Shown here: one piece after another, positions 8,702 to 16,538 of the stretch
Numbering within the stretch: position 1 is the first letter of the stretch
Layout: each line of letters starts with the position of its first letter
Origin: Photobacterium sanguinicancri
GTDB taxonomy: Bacteria; Pseudomonadota; Gammaproteobacteria; Enterobacterales; Vibrionaceae
Length of the DNA stretch: 64,000 nt
NCBI RefSeq assembly: GCF_024346675.1
Contig: NZ_AP024850.1
Coordinates: 496,001 to 560,000, forward strand
Direction of reading: 5' to 3'
The notes under the pieces: generated by a model
What the model was told of the DNA's origin: nothing
The model's input: only the letters and a program-made list of their open reading frames with translations
Database searches by the model: none
Translations under genes and position numbers: made by a program

Positions 8702-9895
8702 ATGAATGTGAAGCACTTTGATGTGGTGATTGCGGGGGGCGCGATGGCTGGAGCCTCGTTAGCTATGGCGATCGATACCCTCAGCCAGCAAGGTTTGAGA
8801 GTCGCTGTTGTTGAAGCCGTTGAACCTCAGTTAGATAGCCACCCCGGGTATGATTCGCGCTGTATCGCATTATCGCTTGGGACTGCCGCATTGTTAGATA
8901 CTATCGGCGTGTGGCCTGCATTGCGTCAAGAGGCGACTGCGATCTCTAATATTCACGTCTCTGATCGAGGTCATGCTGGCATTGTCCGTTTGAGTGCGCA
9001 GCAACAAGCAGTTGATGCACTGGGTTATGTGATTGAGTTGGCTGATGCCGGACGCATCTTCCACCAGCATTTAACTGAGTGTCAGCAAGTTACTATGTAT
9101 TGTCCCAATAGCATCGTGGGCATTGAACGGCAGCAAGACAGTGTCACACTCACATTGAATGCTGGTGAGCAGATCGTCACTCAATTACTGGTTACTGCTG
9201 ATGGTGCGCTCTCTGGTTGCTGTGAGATGCTGGGTATCGAACGTGAAGAGCATGATTTCGAGCAAGTGGCGGTGATTGCGAATGTGACGACGTCAGAACG
9301 TCATCAAGGTCGTGCTTTCGAGCGGTTCACCCCTTACGGCCCTGTTGCTTTACTGCCAATGTCTGACGGGCGCAGTTCGTTAGTGTGGTGCATTAAACCA
9401 GAACATCAGCAGCAAGTGATGAACTGGAGCGACAATGAATTTTTGACTGAGCTTCAACAGGCATTTGGTTGGCGCTTAGGAGCGATGGTTAAAACAGGCC
9501 AACGAGCTTCGTACCCTCTGTTACTGCGTCAGGCTAAACGCATTACGACTCATCGTGTCGCGGTAGTGGGTAATGCGGCGCAAACTTTACACCCTATTGC
9601 AGGCCAAGGTTTTAACCTTGGAGTGCGAGATGTCATGACATTGGCAGAAGAAATCGTTACGGCTTTCGAGCAAGGTCGCGATATTGGTGGAACAGCAATG
9701 TTGAGCTGTTATCGTCAGCGCCGCCAGCCTGATCGCCAAGCGACAATCACCATGACGGCAGGATTAGTCGGATTGTTTGCCAATGACAGTTTGCCATTAG
9801 TGGCAGGACGAAATTTAGGTTTAATGGCCATGAGTGCTGTTGATTCGTTAAAAGCACCGCTGATCAGGCGTGCCATGGGACAGGTAGAAAGATAA
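8702..9895 (+). CDS. ubiH: 2-octaprenyl-6-methoxyphenol hydroxylase UbiH
   Basis: A 397-aa FAD-dependent monooxygenase that hydroxylates the ring of a ubiquinone precursor. FAD motifs are visible: the N-terminal VVIAGGAMAGASLAMA dinucleotide fold, the central TADGALSG, and GNAAQTLHPIAGQGFNLGVRD near residue 290. The Asn in GNAAQTLHP is typical of UbiH, whereas UbiI has GDAAHTIHP, so the two paralogues can be told apart. It ends 2 bp before the following ubiI, so the two are almost certainly co-transcribed. Confidence 0.94.
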   Translation: MNVKHFDVVIAGGAMAGASLAMAIDTLSQQGLRVAVVEAVEPQLDSHPGYDSRCIALSLGTAALLDTIGVWPALRQEATAISNIHVSDRGHAGIVRLSAQQQAVDALGYVIELADAGRIFHQHLTECQQVTMYCPNSIVGIERQQDSVTLTLNAGEQIVTQLLVTADGALSGCCEMLGIEREEHDFEQVAVIANVTTSERHQGRAFERFTPYGPVALLPMSDGRSSLVWCIKPEHQQQVMNWSDNEFLTELQQAFGWRLGAMVKTGQRASYPLLLRQAKRITTHRVAVVGNAAQTLHPIAGQGFNLGVRDVMTLAEEIVTAFEQGRDIGGTAMLSCYRQRRQPDRQATITMTAGLVGLFANDSLPLVAGRNLGLMAMSAVDSLKAPLIRRAMGQVER

Positions 9896-9897
9896 TC

Positions 9898-11109
9898 ATG
9901 ATGCAAAGTGTTGATGTCGCCATTATCGGCGGTGGAATGGTTGGATTAACGCTAGCGGCTGCGTTAGCGGATACCGAACTGCGAGTTGCGGTGATTGAAG
10001 GTAAATTACCTGAACCTGAGCTATCTGATTTACCCGATGTACGCGTATCAGCGTTAAGCCGAGCGAGTGAGCGTATTTTACGTAATGTTGGTGTTTGGCC
10101 GGGTATTGAGGCTCGTCGCTTTGCACCGTATTCAAAAATGCAGGTGTGGGAACAAGATAGTTTTGCTTGTATCGATTTTGATGCTGCCCGTTTAGCTCAG
10201 CCAAACTTAGGTCACATTGTTGAAAATCGAACGATTCAACTCGCTTTACTCGACCGTGTAAAGCAGCTTAATAACGTGACATTGTTGGCGCCAGAGCGTT
10301 GCCATAATATCGCATTTGGTGAAACAGAAGCATGGCTGAGTCTTGAATCTGGTCAAAGTCTAACCGCTAAATTAGTGGTGGGCGCAGACGGTGCTAACTC
10401 ATGGCTACGTAACCAAATGTCGATCCCTTTAACGCATTGGGATTACGGTCATAGTGCGATTGTTGCGAATATTCGCTGTACTGAACCGCATGATAATACG
10501 GCTCGTCAAGTCTTCCGCCCAGAAGGTCCGTTGGCATTCTTACCCTTGCATGAGCCTGATTTATGCTCGATTGTATGGTCAGTCTCGCCAGATAAAGCAC
10601 AAGAGTTATGTGCGTTAGATGACGCGGAATTTAATAAAGCACTGGTTGCTGCTTTTGACGGTAAATTAGGGCTTTGTCAGGTGGAAGGAGAGCGTCAGGC
10701 GTTTCCTCTGAAAATGCGCTACGCCCGTGATTTTGTGCGTGAGCGTATCGCATTGGTTGGCGATGCAGCCCATACGATTCATCCGCTAGCGGGTCAAGGG
10801 GTTAACCTTGGTTTACTTGATGCTGCAAGCCTTGCTCAAGAAATCAAAACGTTATGGCAACAGCAGCAAGATATAGGCAAACGTACGAACTTACGTAATT
10901 ATGAGCGCTGGCGTAAAGCGGAAGCGGCTAAAATGATCACGGCGATGCAGGCGTTTCGTGACTTGTTTGATGGTAGCCACCCAGCCAAAAAGTTAGTACG
11001 TGATTTAGGTATATTGATTGCCAATACTGCGCCAGGTGTAAAAGATGAATTTATGCGTCGCGCACTGGGTTTATCAGGCTCATTACCGGACCTTGCCAAG
11101 TACCGCTAA
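9898..11109 (+). CDS. ubiI: 2-octaprenylphenol hydroxylase UbiI (VisC)
   Basis: A 403-aa FAD-dependent monooxygenase acting at C5 hydroxylation in ubiquinone synthesis. The FAD-binding start is VDVAIIGGGMVGLTLAAAL. The middle holds VVGADGANSWLR, and GDAAHTIHPLAGQGVNLG lies near residues 287-304. It is paralogous to the preceding ubiH and is followed by a strong terminator that closes the ygfB-ubiH-ubiI unit. Confidence 0.94.
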   Translation: MMQSVDVAIIGGGMVGLTLAAALADTELRVAVIEGKLPEPELSDLPDVRVSALSRASERILRNVGVWPGIEARRFAPYSKMQVWEQDSFACIDFDAARLAQPNLGHIVENRTIQLALLDRVKQLNNVTLLAPERCHNIAFGETEAWLSLESGQSLTAKLVVGADGANSWLRNQMSIPLTHWDYGHSAIVANIRCTEPHDNTARQVFRPEGPLAFLPLHEPDLCSIVWSVSPDKAQELCALDDAEFNKALVAAFDGKLGLCQVEGERQAFPLKMRYARDFVRERIALVGDAAHTIHPLAGQGVNLGLLDAASLAQEIKTLWQQQQDIGKRTNLRNYERWRKAEAAKMITAMQAFRDLFDGSHPAKKLVRDLGILIANTAPGVKDEFMRRALGLSGSLPDLAKYR

Positions 11110-11138
11110 TTAACAAATGTGTTGAAATAGATAACCAG

Positions 11139-11177
11139 AAAAGCCGCGATACAGAGACCTGTATCGCGGCTTTTTTA
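11139..11177 (+). terminator. Terminator after ubiI
   Basis: A 14-bp perfect stem, AAGCCGCGATACAG/CTGTATCGCGGCTT, with an AGAC loop is followed by a T run. Confidence 0.92.
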
Positions 11178-11338
11178 TATCTGTTTTATATATAGAATCG
11201 AACAAATTTGTCCTATTTGGTACTTTTAATCTACATTCATTATCAGTGCATTTATGTGTGAATAATGCACAGCCCCTTCCTGTATATACAGCGCGTTTTG
11301 ACATGGGCGACGAGCTGTTTTTCATAAGGATGTAAACA

Positions 11339-11731
11339 ATGAGTTATGTACCATCTGAACTACGCTTTACCAATACGCACGAATGGATCCGCGATGAAGG
11401 CGACGGTGTGTATACCATCGGGCTGACTGATCATGCCCAGTCTTTGTTGGGAGACATGGTATTTGTGGACTTACCTGAAATTGATGCCGCAACCGATGTG
11501 GGAGAAGAGTGTGCTGTCGCCGAATCAGTGAAAGCGGCCTCTGACATTTATGCTCCCTTAACGGGCATAGTTGTGGAAACCAATGAAGATCTAGAGGGAT
11601 CCCCTGAGCTCGTTAACAGTGATCCATATGGCGATGGCTGGTTGTTTAAATTGAAGTGCGATGATGAAGAGGAGCTTGACGAGCTGTTGGATGCTGAACG
11701 CTATCAAGACCTCATCTCTGATTCAGAATAG
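11339..11731 (+). CDS. gcvH: Glycine cleavage system H protein
   Basis: A 130-aa lipoyl carrier that shuttles the aminomethyl group between the P, T and L proteins of glycine cleavage. The lipoylation motif [15 protein letters not shown] is intact, with the modified lysine at residue 65. In E. coli gcvT, gcvH and gcvP follow ubiI. Here only gcvH is at this position, with its own 160-bp upstream region and no gcvT or gcvP beside it. No glycine-riboswitch-like core is seen upstream. AAGGATG precedes the start. Confidence 0.95.
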   Translation: MSYVPSELRFTNTHEWIRDEGDGVYTIGLTDHAQSLLGDMVFVDLPEIDAATDVGEECAVAESVKAASDIYAPLTGIVVETNEDLEGSPELVNSDPYGDGWLFKLKCDDEEELDELLDAERYQDLISDSE

Positions 11732-11784
11732 ACATACTCAGGAGCCGCTTCTATAGCCTCAGACTGTCATGCGATGAGCACAAA

Positions 11785-11810
11785 AAAGCCCACTTACACG
11801 TGGGCTTCAA
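11785..11810 (-). terminator. Terminator after ytfK
   Basis: AAGCCCAC/GTGGGCTT forms the stem. On the minus strand it is followed by a T6 run, so it mainly terminates ytfK, with possible use by the convergent gcvH. Confidence 0.82.
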
Positions 11811-11828
11811 TAATCGAACATGTTCCTG

Positions 11829-12029
11829 TTAGTACACGCGAATACGGCGGATTTCCTGATTCACCTCATTCACGGTTTGGTAATGACGCTGTTCTGCCTT
11901 TACCGGTACTAATAACAATCCATTGTTAAATTCATAACCGCCACGGCCATCTATGTAAACTCGGCCGCTGAATAAACGACTAACGTGCTTTGCGACAAGC
12001 TTTGGCATGTAACGTTTGAACATTCGCAT
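11829..12029 (-). CDS. ytfK: YtfK-like DUF1107 protein
   Basis: A 66-aa basic protein that aligns end to end with E. coli YtfK (DUF1107). Shared features are the FKRY-x-P-x-x-VAK-x-V start, LF-x-GR-x-YI, G-x-x-EF and the C-terminal EVN-x-x-x-x-R. E. coli YtfK has been reported to bind SpoT and push it toward (p)ppGpp synthesis during phosphate or fatty-acid limitation. Same role here is an inference. The start at 12029 fits the family length exactly. It stands alone, convergent to gcvH, with an AT-rich upstream region. Confidence 0.82.
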   Translation of the reverse strand: MRMFKRYMPKLVAKHVSRLFSGRVYIDGRGGYEFNNGLLLVPVKAEQRHYQTVNEVNQEIRRIRVY

Positions 12030-12438
12030 AAAAACCTAACCTTCCATTGGTCTTGAACAGTGCCATTATAAAACAACACGCATTTCATTTTTGTGATGTT
12101 ATCAGCATAACGCCTCGATTATTTCCTATTGATTGGTCTATTGATTTGCTCATATTTGCATAAGCAGTGAATTACTCTGCTGTGGTGGGTTTCTCATCAA
12201 AGCATAGTATTGGTGAATAAATTCTTGTCTCTGCATATTACTTAAAGCTTAGCTATTGTTTTAAAAGGAATTAAAAACACTTACTTTGTCATTTTATAAG
12301 CTTATTTATGCTTATTGATTCTTTTGCTTGTTTAATGTTTGAACAGCTCAGCTTTGTTCGTCATTTATATTTAGTGTTTTGTGCTGTTATCAGCGACTGG
12401 TATTAGCAGTTGATTTGTTTTGGATCAATACAGAGTTA
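12030..12438. other. AT-rich non-coding stretch
   Basis: About 410 bp with no credible gene, noticeably richer in A+T than its neighbours. It should contain the ytfK promoter (minus strand) and the upstream part of the DUF134 cluster promoter. No terminator, sRNA or mobile-element end could be identified. Confidence 0.5.
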
Positions 12439-12476
12439 TTGGCATACGCCAATAATATGTTTATAGCATATGCCAA
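12439..12476 (+). promoter_or_regulatory. Paired operator-like sites before the DUF134 cluster
   Basis: TTGGCATACGCCAA (12439-12452) and, on the opposite strand, TTGGCATATGCTAT (12463-12476) agree at 11 of 14 positions. They lie about 24 bp centre to centre, just upstream of the DUF134 start at 12494. The pattern suits a dimeric DNA-binding protein. Autoregulation by the adjacent helix-turn-helix protein is a reasonable inference. Confidence 0.5.
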
Positions 12477-12493
12477 AAACGAAAGAGAGTACG

Positions 12494-12814
12494 ATGGCTC
12501 GACCTAAACTTGCACGCCGTATCGGTTGCCGCCCTGCGTATAGTTGCTTTAAACCCAATGGGGTTCCAATGTCGGAGCTGTCACATCATCAGCTTGCGGC
12601 TGATGAGATTGAAGCCATTCGCCTCGTTGATTTTATTGGATTACAGCAGCAACCCGCAGCAGAACAGCTGGGAGTCTCTCGCCAAACCTTAGGTAATATT
12701 TTGGTCTCTGCGCGAAAGAAAATAGCGCAAGCCTTAGTAGAAGGTATGGCGTTAGAGCTGCAATCAGCATCGCAATCAACGCCGTTAGCTGAAAAGAAAT
12801 CTATTAATAAATAA
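12494..12814 (+). CDS. DUF134 (UPF0251) family helix-turn-helix protein
   Basis: A 106-aa protein of the DUF134 family. The N-terminal MARPKLARRIGCRPAYSCFKP has the conserved R-P-x-x-x-R-x-x-x-x-P-x-x-x-x-FKP pattern. The middle EIEAIRLVDFIGLQQQPAAEQLGVSRQTLGNIL is a sigma-70-region-4-like helix-turn-helix. The ATG at 12494 is chosen because it matches the family N-terminus and follows a GAGAG site. It is likely a transcription regulator of the downstream NifX-like and NqrM-like genes, a pairing of families seen in other prokaryotes. The ligand is unknown. Confidence 0.85.
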   Translation: MARPKLARRIGCRPAYSCFKPNGVPMSELSHHQLAADEIEAIRLVDFIGLQQQPAAEQLGVSRQTLGNILVSARKKIAQALVEGMALELQSASQSTPLAEKKSINK

Positions 12815-12886
12815 GCCGTTATCAGTAAAGAAAAGTATTAACAAGTAAATGTTAACGAATAAAATTGAATCAGAGAGAATCACGAT

Positions 12887-13354
12887 ATGATAAAAGCAAT
12901 AGCCGTGAATGCTGCAAATAATGTAGCGGGCCACTTTGGTAAAGCCCCTGAATTTGCCGTATATGATGCCCAAGGCCAATTGGTTGAGCGCATGACGAAT
13001 AGCGGCAGTAAAGCCGTGGGCTGTAAGCATAAAAAGCAGCTACAACGCCGCTTTGGTGAACTGGGTGTACAAGAAATTGTATTAGGCAGTATTGGTCAAC
13101 GTTCGTTGGCACGCTTACTCAGTGCGGGCTTTGTCGTTAGCCAAGTCGCAGCGCGTACCTCGATTGGTGATGTATTAGCGGGTACCGCACATAAATTGAA
13201 TTTGACGGAAGCGGAGCAAGGGCGACCTTGTAAGCGTGAAAAGGGCGATTGTGGTTGCGGGTGTGGAACGAAGAAAGCAGCAGCGCCTAAAATTGGCATG
13301 ATGATGAATACCATGACGCGTTTATCGGGTCTTAGTGGTATTAAGCTGAAATAA
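12887..13354 (+). CDS. NifB/NifX-type dinitrogenase cofactor-biosynthesis domain protein
   Basis: A 155-aa protein with a Fe-Mo cofactor-binding RNase-H-like domain at about residues 1-105 (N-terminal MIKAIAVNAANNVAGHFGKAPEFAVYD, then GVQEIVLGSIGQRSLARLLSAGF). A cysteine-rich tail, CKREKGDCGCGC, follows at about 118-129 and could bind metal. No nitrogenase genes are nearby, so it is probably a stand-alone iron- or metal-cluster-handling protein. It lies 72 bp after the DUF134 gene and 12 bp before the NqrM-like gene, so the three probably form one operon. Confidence 0.82.
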   Translation: MIKAIAVNAANNVAGHFGKAPEFAVYDAQGQLVERMTNSGSKAVGCKHKKQLQRRFGELGVQEIVLGSIGQRSLARLLSAGFVVSQVAARTSIGDVLAGTAHKLNLTEAEQGRPCKREKGDCGCGCGTKKAAAPKIGMMMNTMTRLSGLSGIKLK

Positions 13355-13366
13355 GAGGCGCAAGTT

Positions 13367-13573
13367 ATGACGTATTTATTAACGCTAGCAGTTTTTTTAT
13401 GTGTGATTGCTGCAATGGCGATTGGCTGGATCGTAAAGAAAAAAACAATCGCGGGTAGTTGTGGTGGCTTAGCCAACGTAGGGATTGATAAAGAGTGTGA
13501 CTGTGAAGAGGTGTGTGATACTCACAAACTTTATCAAATTCAAGAACCAACAACTAAGCCTTCAGCCCAATAA
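13367..13573 (+). CDS. NqrM-like (DUF539) membrane protein
   Basis: A 68-aa protein with one N-terminal transmembrane helix (about 4-23) followed by KKTIAGSCGGLANVGIDKEC and a CxCxxxC motif (Cys32, 44, 46, 50). This is the pattern of NqrM, the small protein needed to mature the Na+-NQR complex, probably by supplying iron. NqrM is normally encoded beside nqrF/apbE. This copy sits instead with DUF134 and NifX-like genes, so it may be a paralogue or a relocated nqrM. Which one cannot be decided from this window. Confidence 0.8.
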   Translation: MTYLLTLAVFLCVIAAMAIGWIVKKKTIAGSCGGLANVGIDKECDCEEVCDTHKLYQIQEPTTKPSAQ

Positions 13574-13597
13574 AACCGTGATTATGGGTTATCTCCG

Positions 13598-14539
13598 TTA
13601 GTGAGAAGAATGCCGAAGCGCATGGACGCGTTTGGTAACGGTTTCTTTCACGACTTGGCGTAACCAAGTGAGTTTTGGATGTTCGGTATTACGGCGTTGC
13701 CACAGCAAATTAATATCAAAATCAGCAATGTCGACGGGTGGTGGGCATTGTGTCAGATCATCGTTGAATATATCGAGCTGTGCCATTAAGCGAGAGACTA
13801 CGCAAATCAAATTACGACCCGTTAATAAATGACGGATGGTTAAGAAGTTACGCGATCCCAGCGCGATATGACGTTGAAAACCCTGATCGGCGAGCTGTTT
13901 ATCAATGCCGCTACACAATATCCCATCTGGCGATACCAGAGCATGTGGTGTCGTGATATAACGCGCTAAACTCACTGGCGTCGTTAATCCTGTCGCTGCA
14001 CTATCAAACAGACAAACGTGATCTTCGGTATATAAGTATTGGCTGTCTAATTCTTTGTTATTGGCAACCATAGAGCCAATGACGATATCGACATGACGAT
14101 CGTTAAAAGCGTTAAGGTAATTGTGTCGATCAATATTACAAAAACTGAGGTGGCACTGGGGGGCGAGCTGCTGCAAAGTATCGAATAAGACTGGTGCAAA
14201 CAGCATTTCAGCATAATCCGTTAAGCCGATAGTAAAGGTGCCTGTGTAATCGTCTGGTACGAAACGTTCTGGCTGCAAAACTTGATTGGTGATCATTGCC
14301 AAAATAGTATCGACAGTTGGCGCAAGATCTAAGGCGCGAGCAGTAGGCACCATAAGGTGCCCCTGACGTTCAAATAAAGGGTCGCCTAACAGCTGGCGTA
14401 AACGAGATAAGTTATGGCTCATCGCGGATTGGCCTATCGATAACTTATCGGCTGCGCGGGTGACACTACGGTGCTCCATCAGTGCTGAAAACGCGACTAA
14501 TAAATTAAGATCCACGCCTCGCCAATTAATCGCTTTCAT
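13598..14539 (-). CDS. LysR-family transcriptional regulator
   Basis: A 313-aa LysR-type regulator: helix-turn-helix at about residues 9-68 (NLLVAFSALMEHRSVTRAADKL, then GQSAMSHNLSRLRQLLGDPLFER) and a C-terminal substrate-binding domain. The VDLNLLVAF start and GDPLFER motif resemble the NodD/LeuO-like subgroup. The target is unknown. It converges on the NqrM-like gene and lies upstream of nothing on its own strand except that cluster's tail. A 41-bp gap separates it from the upstream YbaK-family gene. Confidence 0.88.
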   Translation of the reverse strand: MKAINWRGVDLNLLVAFSALMEHRSVTRAADKLSIGQSAMSHNLSRLRQLLGDPLFERQGHLMVPTARALDLAPTVDTILAMITNQVLQPERFVPDDYTGTFTIGLTDYAEMLFAPVLFDTLQQLAPQCHLSFCNIDRHNYLNAFNDRHVDIVIGSMVANNKELDSQYLYTEDHVCLFDSAATGLTTPVSLARYITTPHALVSPDGILCSGIDKQLADQGFQRHIALGSRNFLTIRHLLTGRNLICVVSRLMAQLDIFNDDLTQCPPPVDIADFDINLLWQRRNTEHPKLTWLRQVVKETVTKRVHALRHSSH

Positions 14540-14580
14540 GACTTCCCTTTATTTAATTTAGCTGCCATGGCTTATGGTGC

Positions 14581-15072
14581 TTAACGACAAATATCAGCCA
14601 TCATAGGATCACACAAGATCAACAGATCATCGGTGCTCAGCTCAACCCCTGCCATACGGTCACCACTACTAATATTGACCAACTCGTGTTGCTGAATACT
14701 TTGATCGAATATTAGAGGTAATGGATTTTTAAGGCCAATAGGCGCGACGGTACCAATGACTAACCCTGTGACTTTTTCAACATCGGTTGCATCGGCGCAG
14801 GTCATGCGGCGACAGCCAAAAATATCACGGACTTTTTTGGGATCCACTTGCGCAGGCCCTGGTACGCAGGCTAATACATGAAACCCACTCATATCGCGTA
14901 ATAAAATGGATTTCACCATTTGCTGAGGATCAACGCCACGTTCTTGAGCGGCTTCTTCTATGGTTTTTGCTGGCTTACTGTGTGGTAAAAGGCGGTATTC
15001 CACGCCTTCATCTTCAAGTAACTGAATAACAGCGGTTTGTGTAACTAAAGTCGACATGCTGTTATTCATCAT
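14581..15072 (-). CDS. YbaK-family protein with prolyl-tRNA synthetase-associated domain
   Basis: A protein of up to 163 aa of the YbaK/EbsC editing-domain family. The MVKSILLRD strand carries the conserved lysine, and TGLVIGTVAPIGL matches the glycine-rich loop. The likely function is hydrolysis of a mischarged aminoacyl-tRNA. The substrate is not deducible. The start is ambiguous: ATGs at 15072/15069 overlap the ygfZ stop, while one at 15057 does not. It follows ygfZ on the same strand and is probably co-transcribed with it. Confidence 0.8.
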   Translation of the reverse strand: MMNNSMSTLVTQTAVIQLLEDEGVEYRLLPHSKPAKTIEEAAQERGVDPQQMVKSILLRDMSGFHVLACVPGPAQVDPKKVRDIFGCRRMTCADATDVEKVTGLVIGTVAPIGLKNPLPLIFDQSIQQHELVNISSGDRMAGVELSTDDLLILCDPMMADICR

Positions 15073-16042
15073 CCAACGAGTAAGGTAAAGCTTGAACTGT
15101 CCATAATGCTTCTGGGTGTTCCGCTAATCGGAACTGCGTACCTTCATCAAGATCATTAGGTAGTACCACTAAGGTGATCGCTTGGTTATCTGAAAATTGA
15201 TAACCCGCAATGACAGTCCCCCCTTTACGCCAGTTTTCGCCTACGCTGCGCTCTAATACATCACCCGCTTGTGGACATTGCTCGCTAGCACCTTGTAGTT
15301 GGTACATGGCACGCTTATTAGTGCCACGGTATTTGGCGCGAGCAACCGTTTCTTGACCGACATAACAGCCTTTTTTGAAGCTGATACCGCCAACGGCGTG
15401 CAAGTTCATCGCTTGTGGAATAAATTCAAGTTCTGTGGCCGCTTCAATACGAGGGAATGCCGCTTTTATATCGTAAAGATCCCACAAGCTTGTTGTCGCG
15501 AGTTGGGCGTTATTTGCCAGTTGAGTGGCAAGTGTGTCTGCATGATCGGCAGCGACGGCGATTAACCAACGTTGCGCGTCTACTTTAACGGCAGTTCCAC
15601 CTTCAAATGCACGTACATCATCACTGCCTGGGAAGTGTTGATCGATAACGGTTTGGGCATTTTCGCCGCATAGGCCAAGTAGTACATCCTGACCTTCTTC
15701 AATATCTACCTTTGAGAACACGGCGTATTTTTTTAGCTCAGGCAGTTGGGTTGCCATGATGCTTTTTCGTTGCAGTAAGGCATATCCTTGCTGGTGGTGG
15801 AAAATACGGAAAATAGTACGCATTTTACCTTTGGCATCACAGTGAGCACCGAATGTTGAATGCGCAGGATCGAGTGTGACTACATCACAGGTTACTTGAC
15901 CTTGTAAGTATGATTTTTTGTCATCGCCCACTAAAGTAACGAGTGACCAATCAGACAGATCGATCAGTGATAAAGTCGGCAGAGTATCGCTGCTAGCTAC
16001 TGGAAGATGTTCAAAGTGTAAGGTAGTTGACCAAGTGCTCAT
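15062..16042 (-). CDS. ygfZ: tRNA-modifying/Fe-S maturation protein YgfZ
   Basis: A 326-aa folate-binding protein of the GcvT-like fold that supports Fe-S enzymes such as MiaB. The signature KGCYVGQE, with its essential cysteine, lies near residues 226-233, and the N-terminal YLQGQVTCDV segment is also typical. Length equals E. coli YgfZ (326 aa). It is divergent from sdhE, the same pairing as in E. coli. Confidence 0.95.
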   Translation of the reverse strand: MSTWSTTLHFEHLPVASSDTLPTLSLIDLSDWSLVTLVGDDKKSYLQGQVTCDVVTLDPAHSTFGAHCDAKGKMRTIFRIFHHQQGYALLQRKSIMATQLPELKKYAVFSKVDIEEGQDVLLGLCGENAQTVIDQHFPGSDDVRAFEGGTAVKVDAQRWLIAVAADHADTLATQLANNAQLATTSLWDLYDIKAAFPRIEAATELEFIPQAMNLHAVGGISFKKGCYVGQETVARAKYRGTNKRAMYQLQGASEQCPQAGDVLERSVGENWRKGGTVIAGYQFSDNQAITLVVLPNDLDEGTQFRLAEHPEALWTVQALPYSLDDE

Positions 16043-16277
16043 AAGGCGTATCCACAGTTTGGGTAACCACGTTAGGCAACAGCACTTTGGCTGGCGGACG
16101 TAATCACAATAATGAAGTATATGTTGCTATGGTAATGGGCTAAGGGAGATTTGTCAGCTATCGATCAGATGCAGCTCTCATCTTGGCAGATTGCTTGTCT
16201 TTGCGCATAGTAGCGGCTATTAGTGACTGATACTATATCGCTAAAATTAACAACCAAGTTGAACATTGAGGTTGAAC

Positions 16278-16538
16278 ATGATCAGTGCAGATGAAAAAGC
16301 ACGCGTTAAATGGGCTTGTCGCCGCGGAATGCTTGAATTAGATGTCATTATTATGCCGTTTTTTGAAGAGTGCTTTGATGAATTACCAGAACAAGAGCAA
16401 CGCGATTTTATCTCTTTGCTAACGTGTGATGATCCTGATTTATTTATGTGGGTAATGAAGCAAGGGCGTAGTGAAAATGCGGCTCATGCTGCGATGGTGG
16501 ATAAAATTGTTGCCCTTAACGACAGCAAACTTCGTTAA
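16278..16538 (+). CDS. sdhE: Succinate dehydrogenase flavinylation factor SdhE
   Basis: An 86-aa protein that promotes covalent FAD attachment to SdhA and FrdA. The key RGxxE motif appears as RRGMLELD (Arg16-Gly17...Glu20), followed by the acidic helical core F-F-E-E-C-F and DDPDLFMWVM. The ATG at 16278 fits the family length and follows TTGAGG. The downstream ygfX reading frame overlaps its 3' end. Confidence 0.95.
   Translation: MISADEKARVKWACRRGMLELDVIIMPFFEECFDELPEQEQRDFISLLTCDDPDLFMWVMKQGRSENAAHAAMVDKIVALNDSKLR

Noticed and set aside
11178..11338. Possible glycine riboswitch before gcvH
   Set aside because: No tandem aptamer or conserved core sequence is visible in the 160 bp, which is too short for the usual tandem form.
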